From: Euzebya pacifica
Lineage (GTDB): Bacteria; Actinomycetota; Nitriliruptoria; Euzebyales; Euzebyaceae
Direction of reading: 5' to 3'
Length of the DNA: 64,000 nucleotides
Assembly (NCBI RefSeq): GCF_003344865.1
Contig: NZ_CP031166.1
Location: forward strand, 186,001-250,000
In this document: positions 18,879 to 25,750 of the stretch, piece by piece
Layout: every line of letters starts with the position of its first letter
Numbering within the stretch: position 1 is the first letter of the stretch
Program-made: the position numbers and the translations under genes
The notes under the pieces: model-generated
Database searches by the model: none
What the model was told of the DNA's origin: nothing
What the model saw: the letters and a program-made list of their open reading frames with translations, nothing else

Positions 18879-19145
18879 TCAGCCCGTGGGGACGATCCAG
18901 GCACCCACCGGCGTCGCCATCGCCTCGGCGACCACGGTGTCGGCGTCGCCGGTCATGACGCTGTCGGTGTCGACGGTGACGAGGAGGAACGGTCCGAGCC
19001 GTCCGGCCCGTCGCAGCGCCGCGACGGCACCCAGCACTCGGGGGCCCCTGCGGGCGGGCATGCCGGCGCGCAGGAGCCGGCCGGCGATGACCGCCGTGCC
19101 CTTCGCGGGGGCCACCGGTGCGCCGGGGCGGGTCGCGGCGGTCAC
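18879..19145 (-). CDS. unrecognised 88-residue protein
   Basis: The GTG at 19145 overlaps the preceding stop (GTGA). A basic N-terminal half is followed by a hydrophobic strand (PFLLVTVDTDSVMTG) and GAWIVPTG at the end. No recognised motif. Middle of the minus-strand run. Confidence 0.6.
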   Translation of the reverse strand: MTAATRPGAPVAPAKGTAVIAGRLLRAGMPARRGPRVLGAVAALRRAGRLGPFLLVTVDTDSVMTGDADTVVAEAMATPVGAWIVPTG

Positions 19146-19816
19146 GCCATCACCGGCTCGACGGAGCGGTCGACACGGGCGAAGTTGGCCCTGCCGACCC
19201 CCACGAGCGCGTCGCGGTCAAGGGCGTTGCGGGCCGGGCCGGGCAGCATCGGGTCGGCGGGGGAGGGCGTGACGTCGTCGTTGAGGGCGGCGGCGAACCC
19301 GTCGGGCAGGTCGGCGAGGGTGCCGTCCGGCAGCACGGCGACGATCTCGCTGTCGCCTCCGCAGCCGGCCTCGTCCACGAAGTCCCACACGCAGGCGAGG
19401 GCCCAGCCGGGGGTGTGGCTGGCGACGACCGCTGCCAGTGCGTTGATGTCGTTGTCGGTGTAGCCGTCGACGAACATGCCGGACAGGTCGCGGGCGACCT
19501 GGTTGATCGGGTTGTCGCGGCGGGCGAGTGGCGGCAGCAGCGACGGGTCGACGTAGTCGGGGTCGTTGGTGGGGTGGCCGGTCAGGTAGGGCGCCGCAGG
19601 GTCGAAGGCGGCCCGTGCCGCGTCGATGTTGGCCTGCGGGGCCTGCTGGTCGACCAGGTTGGGGATCCAGTTCTGGACGTCGTTGAGCGGGAGGGCGACG
19701 GCGGTGCCGTCGTAGCAGGTCCGGGCGACCGCTTGGGCCTGCTGTCGGGTGGGGTAGGGGCCGAAGGCGCAGGGGTTGTCGCCGCCGGGGTCGGTGATCA
19801 GGACGATGTAGCTCAT
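19142..19816 (-). CDS. unrecognised 224-residue protein
   Basis: The ATG at 19816 has a GAAGGG Shine-Dalgarno. The N-terminus (MSYIVLITDPGGDNPCAFGPY) resembles short actinobacterial proteins that start with a hydrophobic strand and a tyrosine-rich loop. The rest is acidic, with VDGYTDNDINALAAVVASH and FVDEAGCGGDSEIVAVLPDG. Soluble and acidic, no known domain. It overlaps the 18879 gene downstream by 4 nt. Confidence 0.65.
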   Translation of the reverse strand: MSYIVLITDPGGDNPCAFGPYPTRQQAQAVARTCYDGTAVALPLNDVQNWIPNLVDQQAPQANIDAARAAFDPAAPYLTGHPTNDPDYVDPSLLPPLARRDNPINQVARDLSGMFVDGYTDNDINALAAVVASHTPGWALACVWDFVDEAGCGGDSEIVAVLPDGTLADLPDGFAAALNDDVTPSPADPMLPGPARNALDRDALVGVGRANFARVDRSVEPVMA

Positions 19817-19832
19817 GGTGTGCCCTTCGGGG

Positions 19833-20306
19833 TCAGACGGTGGGGGAGTCCATGTCGGTGGCGGCGCGACGGATGCCCTCGGCGATGACCTGCGCCATGT
19901 CGGGGGTGACCTCGATGACGATGCGGCCGTTGCTGGTGCGGGCGGTCGCGTCGTTGTCGGCGAAGATGGCCATGCGGTGGAACGCGCCCGTCGGGTCGGC
20001 GGTGTCCGGCGAGATCCAACCGGCGTCCTCGAAGGCGTTGATCACCGCTTCGCGGGCCGCGTCAGCAGCGACGTCGGCCATGTAGGTCTCCCAGGTGTCG
20101 ATGAACTGGGAGGTGCGGACGGTCATGGCCCCGTCGGCGGTGATGACGTCCCACCGGTCGGTCGTCCGGCCGTCGTCGCGGATGCGTCCGATGACCATGG
20201 CGCGGATCTCGACGAAGTCGTCGATGCCGCCGTCGTCGGCTTTGCGCGTGTGGTCGGGGACCTTGACCGCGTAGACGCCGTCGGTCCTGATGTCCTTGAT
20301 CTTCAT
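19833..20306 (-). CDS. unrecognised 157-residue protein, first gene of minus-strand run
   Basis: ATG at 20306 preferred: the GGGAGGGG Shine-Dalgarno sits about 10 nt upstream, whereas the in-frame GTG at 20315 is too close to it. The N-terminal beta region (MKIKDIRTDGVYAVKVPDH) is followed by an alpha/beta body with DGRTTDRWDVITADG and a C-terminal helix. First gene after the TGCTA-overlapped promoter. Function unknown. Confidence 0.65.
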   Translation of the reverse strand: MKIKDIRTDGVYAVKVPDHTRKADDGGIDDFVEIRAMVIGRIRDDGRTTDRWDVITADGAMTVRTSQFIDTWETYMADVAADAAREAVINAFEDAGWISPDTADPTGAFHRMAIFADNDATARTSNGRIVIEVTPDMAQVIAEGIRRAATDMDSPTV

Positions 20307-20334
20307 CACTTCCACCCCTCCCGGAGCAACGTAG

Positions 20335-20371
20335 TGCTAGGAACCGTAGCATGACGGACGCCATGCGTCAA
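20335..20371 (-). promoter_or_regulatory. minus-strand promoter with TGCTA-N7-TAGCA operator (site b)
   Basis: Read on the minus strand: TTGACG (20371-20366), 17 bp, TACGGT (20348-20343). The palindrome at 20335-20351 covers the -10 box. It drives the 20306-18422 run. Its centre lies 42 bp from that of site c, about four helical turns. Confidence 0.7.
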
Positions 20372-20375
20372 AGTA

Positions 20376-20405
20376 TTGCTACAAGTGCTAGCACTATGGC
20401 ACGAT
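20376..20405 (+). promoter_or_regulatory. plus-strand promoter with TGCTA-N7-TAGCA operator (site c)
   Basis: TTGCTA (20376-20381), 18 bp, CACGAT (20400-20405), then 6 nt to ATG 20412. Geometry matches site a and again predicts a leaderless transcript. Palindrome at 20377-20393 with TAGCACTA extending its right arm. Confidence 0.6.
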
Positions 20406-20411
20406 GGGGGT

Positions 20412-20804
20412 ATGAGCGACCTCCCTGCGACGACCCCCGAAGTCATCGAAACCATCCCGGTCGACGCCGACATGAGCGACTCCTACACATTCGCGCTCAT
20501 CGGACGGGTCAACGGCACCGACGCCCTCGTCGGCACCCACACGACCTACTGCCAACCCGACTACGGCATCGACCACTGGGACGGCGGCATGGCCATCGCC
20601 GACTACGCACCCGGGGAGATCGTCGCACGCGGCTTCGGGTGGCAGGACGGGCACTTCGCCGACTCCTGCGACGACAACGGCGACGGCACCCACACCGTGG
20701 TCTGGACCGACTACGACGACGACACCGAGCACGCCATGCGCCTGCCGGTGGCCGTCGACGGGGTCATCTTCGTCACCCTCGACGCCCGCCGGCTGGCCCC
20801 GTGA
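20412..20804 (+). CDS. unrecognised acidic 130-residue protein
   Basis: ATG 20412 follows a -10-like CACGAT by 6 nt; no Shine-Dalgarno, fitting leaderless translation. Strongly acidic (DSCDDNGDGTHTVVWTDYDD), beta-rich, no membrane segment. DNA-mimic proteins are one possible reading of such acidity, but nothing else supports it. The next gene overlaps its stop. Confidence 0.7.
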   Translation: MSDLPATTPEVIETIPVDADMSDSYTFALIGRVNGTDALVGTHTTYCQPDYGIDHWDGGMAIADYAPGEIVARGFGWQDGHFADSCDDNGDGTHTVVWTDYDDDTEHAMRLPVAVDGVIFVTLDARRLAP

Positions 20805-21292
20805 CCCGACGGCCGATCCCGGACGGCTGGACCGACCTCGGCGACGGCGTCCCGTGGCCAGCCACGCCCTACACGGCCGGCGACCCCTCAACAGCACGAC
20901 GTGTCGTGATCCGACCCGCCGGACGCGACCACGAGCACCTCGCGGTCTGGCTGCACGGTGCCGACGTCACCGATCGGCACGACGGCCGGCTGCTGGTGAC
21001 GCTGTACCACCCGACGCTGCGCGACAACGACGGCAAGGCCGTCCTGCTCGCCATCGCCGCGATCACCCCGACCTCCCGGCGGTGGCGAGGCGCAGGGTTC
21101 ACCGCCCACGGGATGCTCGACGGACTCAGGGTGTGGAGCCCTCAGGAGGCCCAGGCCGCCGCAGCCGACGCCGAATGGCTGTGGCTTCCCGCCCACGGCC
21201 CCGGACCCGACGACGCACTGAACGACCAGCCGTTGATCGGCCCGTCGGTCCGCAACGTCATGTTCGCCAACGTCCACGTCACGACCCGCTGA
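20801..21292 (+). CDS. unrecognised 163-residue protein
   Basis: The GTG at 20801 overlaps the preceding stop (GTGA). Features include DGWTDLGDGVPWPATPY at the N-terminus, RRVVIRPAGRDHEHLAVWL and a Trp-rich AEWLWLPAHG near the end. Soluble alpha/beta protein without a known motif. Co-expressed with the acidic protein from site c. Confidence 0.65.
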   Translation: MTRRPIPDGWTDLGDGVPWPATPYTAGDPSTARRVVIRPAGRDHEHLAVWLHGADVTDRHDGRLLVTLYHPTLRDNDGKAVLLAIAAITPTSRRWRGAGFTAHGMLDGLRVWSPQEAQAAAADAEWLWLPAHGPGPDDALNDQPLIGPSVRNVMFANVHVTTR

Positions 21293-21388
21293 GGCCATCG
21301 GTGCCGACCGACCCCGACGCGCAACTCGCCGGCCTCCGCCGCCCGCGCCGAACGGATCCTCCCCGACGGGCCCCCGCCGGGACACCGG

Positions 21389-22054
21389 TCAGCCGGGGTG
21401 GTCCTGGGGGTTGTCGCGACGGGCCGCGAGCTCGGCTGCCAGAGCCGGTCCGACACCGTCGACGGCGGCCAGGTCCTCATCGGTGGCGAGCAGGAACACC
21501 ATCGCCGTCGGGAACGCCGCGACCACCCGTTCCCGCTTGGCCGGGCCGAGTCCCCTGACACCATCGAGCAGGGTGTCGAGGTCAGCGGCGACGTGGCCCC
21601 TGAGCCGGGTCAGGCGCGCCCGCCCCATCCCCTTGATGGCCAGCATCCGGTCGTCGGGTGCCTGACGGATGGCCTCGCGGGTGGGGAAGTCGGCGAGCAC
21701 CCTGTCACCGATTGCCCTGCCGACCGCTTTGCGGACCACGGCCTCGAGGACGTCGTCGACGGTGTCCACGGCCGTTTCGAGGGGTTCCGGTGCCGGGACG
21801 TCGGTCTGTCCGCAGCCGGGGCAGACGTGCATGGAACCTGCCCGCAGCATCACCTCCCCGCAGGCAAGGCACACCGGAGCAGGCTGTGAACGACCGGCCG
21901 GCACGGTCGCCATGGGCGACTTGGATGGTCTCGGCGTCGCCGCAGGAGCGACCACTGCCCGTGTGGATCGCTTCCCGTCCGTGGTCGACACGAACGTGGC
22001 CCACACCCATCTGAGCGCGGCGGCACCGGTCAGGAACATCAGCAGTCGCTTCAT
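21389..22054 (-). CDS. membrane-anchored zinc-ribbon / helix-hairpin-helix protein
   Basis: 221 residues. The N-terminus is a short hydrophobic anchor (LLMFLTGAAALRWVWATFV). A zinc ribbon follows (CLACGEVML, then CPGCG). The C-terminal ~100 residues hold two helix-hairpin-helix units (AIKGMGRARLTRLRG and VRGLGPAKRERV, then VDGVGPALAAELAAR), as in UvrC/ERCC4-type DNA-binding modules. It may tether or bind branched DNA at the membrane. Divergent from the tagged ADP-ribosylglycohydrolase gene. An internal start that drops the anchor is possible. Confidence 0.75.
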   Translation of the reverse strand: MKRLLMFLTGAAALRWVWATFVSTTDGKRSTRAVVAPAATPRPSKSPMATVPAGRSQPAPVCLACGEVMLRAGSMHVCPGCGQTDVPAPEPLETAVDTVDDVLEAVVRKAVGRAIGDRVLADFPTREAIRQAPDDRMLAIKGMGRARLTRLRGHVAADLDTLLDGVRGLGPAKRERVVAAFPTAMVFLLATDEDLAAVDGVGPALAAELAARRDNPQDHPG

Positions 22055-22208
22055 GGCGGGCGATGGTAGGGCGGAAGTGGACCGACACCGCCCGGGGCCG
22101 CCTGTGGGATGGCCCCGACAGGCGAGGAGCCAGCCAGTGCCCACGCGACACCCGAATGGACGAACGTTGCCCGTCGTCCCCGGCGTGCACCCGCCTGAAC
22201 GATCTTCT

Positions 22209-22214
22209 GGAATG
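22209..22214 (+). promoter_or_regulatory. GGAATG element 8 nt before 22223 start
   Basis: GGAATG-N8-ATG with no Shine-Dalgarno, the leaderless-like spacing class also seen at 28165, 32591, 33832 and 38378. Confidence 0.4.
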
Positions 22215-22222
22215 ACCCGCCC

Positions 22223-23452
22223 ATGAGCACCCAACGAAGCCTGTTCGGTCGGATCACCGACACCGTCCGCCCATCCCGCGCACGGGCACGCGACCGACGC
22301 GACCGGATCGCCGGAGCATTGCTCGGCGTCCATGTCGGTGACAGCCTGGGGGCGACCCATGAGTTCGCGTCCGGGCCGAACACCGGGGAGCAGACCCGCG
22401 ACATCGTCGGCGGCGGGACGTTCCGGTGGGAAGCTGGCCAGCCGACCGACGACACCGACCTCACCCTTGCGGTGATGCGGGCCCACCTGGCCCATCCCGA
22501 TGATGACGATGCGATGGTGCGTGACGCCGCTGATCGGATGGTCGCGTGGATGGAGTCCGGTCCGCGCGACATCGGCGGGACCACCCGCAAGACGCTTGGT
22601 GCGGTGAGGAACGGCGTCCCGCTCGGTCAGACGGGGGCCACCCACGAGCACAGCGCAGCCAACGGGTCGTTGATGCGGTGCATCCCCACTGGTGCGTTGA
22701 TCGCCGACCCCGCCCGACGGCGGGTCGTCACCGACATGGTGGGCGGAATCACGCACGGCTTGCCGGTGTGCCGGGACAGCTGCATCGTCTACAACGACGT
22801 GGTTGCCGCCCTCGTTGACGGCGCGGACTTCGAGGACGCCGTCCGCGATGCCGTTTCTGACCCGCGCATCGCCATCGAGGTCCGCGACGCGGTCTTCGAT
22901 GTGTTGTCGGCAGGTCCCGACGGGCCACCGCCGGTGGAGTACGGCCAGAAGCAGGGATGGGTGCTCGGCAGCCTCCGCACGGCAGTGTGGGCGGGGCTGC
23001 AGCCCGATGGTGAGCAGGCGTTGATCGAGGTGGCCAACGCCGGCGGTGACGCCGACACCAACGGCGCGATCGCCGGCGGGTTGATCGGTGCCCGTGATGG
23101 CATGTCGGCGCTGCCCGAGCGATGGTTGGACACGATCTGGCACCACGACGAGATGGTCGATGCCGCTGCGGTGTTCGCCGACCGCCGAGAGCGGGAGGGC
23201 AGGGCCTTGCGCCGACGGGACCGGGTGGACCGGCCTGGTCGCGGGGATCGGGGCGGGGTGGGGTCGGCAGGCGGTCCCTACGGGGCGGATGCGTCGCGTC
23301 GGTGCGGTGCCGCGACCAGGGCGGGGGGGAGGTGCCAGCAGCGGATCGCCAACGGCACATGCCCCCACCACGGGAGTATCGGTGGCCCTTCACGGGGCAC
23401 TCCGAGAAGGGTCGCGGCGCGCGCGGCGATCAGGGACCCGTTCGTCCCGTAG
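22223..23452 (+). CDS. ADP-ribosylglycohydrolase with C-terminal Cys tag and terminal DPF
   Basis: 409 residues. Residues ~28-315 are an ADP-ribosylglycohydrolase (DraG/ARH) domain: AGALLGVHVGDSLGATHEF, the metal-binding PTDDTD (75-79), ANGSLMRCIPTG and GGDADTNGAIAG (274-285). All metal ligands look intact. These enzymes remove ADP-ribose from proteins. A Gly/Arg linker leads to the Cys module at 361-383 (CGAAT ... CPHH), and the protein ends in RDPFVP. So the tag and DPF that are N-terminal elsewhere are C-terminal here. The enzyme could reverse or limit the ADP-ribosylation made by the ART genes. It converges with the EAL gene (22-bp overlap). Confidence 0.88.
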   Translation: MSTQRSLFGRITDTVRPSRARARDRRDRIAGALLGVHVGDSLGATHEFASGPNTGEQTRDIVGGGTFRWEAGQPTDDTDLTLAVMRAHLAHPDDDDAMVRDAADRMVAWMESGPRDIGGTTRKTLGAVRNGVPLGQTGATHEHSAANGSLMRCIPTGALIADPARRRVVTDMVGGITHGLPVCRDSCIVYNDVVAALVDGADFEDAVRDAVSDPRIAIEVRDAVFDVLSAGPDGPPPVEYGQKQGWVLGSLRTAVWAGLQPDGEQALIEVANAGGDADTNGAIAGGLIGARDGMSALPERWLDTIWHHDEMVDAAAVFADRREREGRALRRRDRVDRPGRGDRGGVGSAGGPYGADASRRCGAATRAGGRCQQRIANGTCPHHGSIGGPSRGTPRRVAARAAIRDPFVP

Positions 23453-25481
23453 GGCCGTGGGCGGCGGCTGCGTCGGTGGGGAACTGGCCGAGTTCGGCGA
23501 CGAGGCCGGAGATCCGGTCGGGAGGAGCGGGGCGGGCGATGCCGAAGCCTTGCAGCATGTCGACGCCGAGGAGGCGCAGGGCCTCTCGTTCGCCGTCGTG
23601 CTCGACACCTTCTGCGGTGACCGACAGGCCCAGGTCATGGGCGAGTCTGACGAGGTGGGTGAGGACGACACGGGCGGGTCGGTCGGTGTGGACGTTGGTG
23701 ACGAGCGCCCGGTCGAGCTTGATGGTGTCGAAGGGGAACCGGGTGATGCGGGCGAGGGAGGACTGGCCGGTGCCGAAGTCGTCCACCGCGGACCGGCACC
23801 CAAACTCCCGGAGCCGCTCCAACGTCTTGGTTGTGGTGACCGGGTCGAGGATGGCCGACTCCTCAGTCATCTCGATGACGATCCGCGACAGCGGGACCTC
23901 GTGACGGGCCGACGCGGCGACGAGTGACTGCTCAAGGTCGGGTTGGGTGAGATCGGAGGGTGCCACGTTGATGTTGGCCGACAGGATGAGCCCGTCCCGG
24001 GCCCACAGGGCGAGGTCGGCCATGACCCGGTCGACCATGGCTGCGGTCAGGGCGGAATCCATCCCCATGCGTCGCACGAGCGGCAGGAGCTTGCCGGGGG
24101 TAACCAGCTCGTCACGGTCGTACCACCGAGCGAGTGCCTCCACGGCAACCACCCGGCCGGTGAAGGCCTCCACAATGGGTTGGTAGTACGCGTCGATGCC
24201 GCCGGAGCGGATCGCGTCGAACAGCCTGGTGGTCCTGGCGAGCGCTTCGGCGTCGGTGGCGTTGGGTTCGGCGTTGATCGTGATGGCGCCGGGTCCCGCC
24301 CCCAGTGCGGCTTCGGCCCGGACCAGCCGGTCCCCGCGGTCGCTCCGCGTGTCGTCGGGGTGGGGGGCGGCGACGCCGATCTCGGCCTGCAGCACCACGG
24401 GGATGCCCATCACCGTCCACCGGCGCGTGAGTTCCTCGCGCATCCGCACGGCATGGAGCCTGGGGTCGGCCAGACAGATGGTGGCCAGGATGTCGGGCGC
24501 CACTCGTCCGGTGAACATCGACGGGTTGAGCGTCTCGAATACCCCGGCGACTTCTTGCAGGACGGCGTCGGCGAACCCGTCCCCGAGGGCTTCGCGGCAT
24601 CCGTCGAGCCCGTGGAGTCGCACGACCATGGTGGTGGCGTCGGGGTGGTCGAGCTCGGAGGTCTCGGCGATGAATCCGTTGCGGGACCGCAGTCTGGTCG
24701 TCGCGTCGGTGGCGACCGCACGGGAGTAGTCGTTGGCGCGTGCGGTGACGAACGACAGCGCGATGATGGCCGGTAGCGCTGCGGGGAGCACGGTGGGGTG
24801 GGTCATGGCCACGGCCAAGAGCAGGGCACCGGTGCTGGCCGAGGTGAGGATGCCGAGCGCTGGGATGTTGCCGGACAGTTCGGTGAAGCGGGTGCGTTTC
24901 CCGGTGGCCGCCCTGCTGATCGTGGAGGACACGAGGCCGCCCAGGAGGTCGGCAAGGACCACGCCAAGGACGAGTCCGACGAAGGGTGCTCCGGTCCGGG
25001 CGGCGATCATGGCGGCGACGATTCCGCCCAGGCCGGCCTGAACGATGGTGACGGCGGCGTTGACGAGGGTCCGCAGGGTCCCCACGCGCCTGGTCAGCGG
25101 GACGCTCGGGTGCGGGTTGGCGATTGCGCCGATCAGTTGCCCGGTCCCACCGATGATCCCGATGAGTGCCAGTCCGACCGTCGGGTTGAGCATGGTGGCG
25201 GTTACATAGCCCGCGCTGGACAGCGAGTACATCGTGTCGCGCTGCCGGACGGGGAAGGCATCGAGAGCCGCCCCGAGGAACAGCAGGAGCAGGGGGCCGA
25301 CGATCGGTCCTGTCGCCTCGGGAAGCCTGATGGCAGCCGGGACGGCGAGCGCAGCGGCAGCGATCATCGCCACCGCGACGATGACGGCGAAGGTCGGGGT
25401 GGTCGGACGTTGCGGCAGTCCCGTCAGCCGTGCGGCGACCGCGACGAACCGGCCCCTCCTGTCGCCGCGCGAATCGCTCAT
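23430..25481 (-). CDS. membrane EAL-domain c-di-GMP phosphodiesterase with degenerate GGDEF
   Basis: About 683 residues from ATG 25481 (GAGGCAGG upstream); ATG 25499 is an alternative. The first ~250 residues hold about eight hydrophobic helices. A GGDEF-like domain without the GGDEF signature follows. The EAL domain has VEALARW, SANINVAPSDL, IVIEMTEES, VDDFGTGQSSL, TIKLDRAL and TAEGVE, so all metal and base residues of active phosphodiesterases appear present. It should lower c-di-GMP and affect motility, adhesion or signalling. A LexA box lies about 80 bp upstream. Confidence 0.85.
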   Translation of the reverse strand: MSDSRGDRRGRFVAVAARLTGLPQRPTTPTFAVIVAVAMIAAAALAVPAAIRLPEATGPIVGPLLLLFLGAALDAFPVRQRDTMYSLSSAGYVTATMLNPTVGLALIGIIGGTGQLIGAIANPHPSVPLTRRVGTLRTLVNAAVTIVQAGLGGIVAAMIAARTGAPFVGLVLGVVLADLLGGLVSSTISRAATGKRTRFTELSGNIPALGILTSASTGALLLAVAMTHPTVLPAALPAIIALSFVTARANDYSRAVATDATTRLRSRNGFIAETSELDHPDATTMVVRLHGLDGCREALGDGFADAVLQEVAGVFETLNPSMFTGRVAPDILATICLADPRLHAVRMREELTRRWTVMGIPVVLQAEIGVAAPHPDDTRSDRGDRLVRAEAALGAGPGAITINAEPNATDAEALARTTRLFDAIRSGGIDAYYQPIVEAFTGRVVAVEALARWYDRDELVTPGKLLPLVRRMGMDSALTAAMVDRVMADLALWARDGLILSANINVAPSDLTQPDLEQSLVAASARHEVPLSRIVIEMTEESAILDPVTTTKTLERLREFGCRSAVDDFGTGQSSLARITRFPFDTIKLDRALVTNVHTDRPARVVLTHLVRLAHDLGLSVTAEGVEHDGEREALRLLGVDMLQGFGIARPAPPDRISGLVAELGQFPTDAAAAHGPTGRTGP

Positions 25482-25562
25482 TGCACCAGCCTGCCTCATG
25501 CCGACGACGGCGCGACACAGCCCCGTCCGGTGTCACACCGCAGGCCTACGATTCCCCTTGTA

Positions 25563-25578
25563 TCGAACATGTGTTCGA
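25563..25578. promoter_or_regulatory. LexA (SOS) box
   Basis: TCGAACATGTGTTCGA is a perfect 16-bp palindrome that fits the Gram-positive/actinobacterial LexA consensus (CGAAC-N4-GTTCG). It sits between the divergent EAL gene (start 25481) and cell-wall-binding gene (start 25751), 38 bp upstream of the palindrome at site i. Confidence 0.75.
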
Positions 25579-25600
25579 TGCAGGATATCCCCATATTGGA

Positions 25601-25638
25601 TTGCGCCCAACGCAACACAATCGCTACGATAATTAGCA
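25601..25638 (+). promoter_or_regulatory. promoter with CGCTA-N7-TAGCA operator (site i)
   Basis: TTGCGC (25601-25606), 18 bp, TACGAT (25625-25630). The palindrome (25622-25638) has one mismatch in the left arm. The leader to the ATG at 25751 is long (about 110 nt). Confidence 0.55.
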
Positions 25639-25750
25639 CACTTGGTTCGGCGGTCGCAACCAAAGCCGAACCGCCCCGTCTGAATCGTCCCGGTCGCGCG
25701 GGATCCGGGCGGGACGTGTGCGCCCATCACCCGTCGACAGGACACGCACC

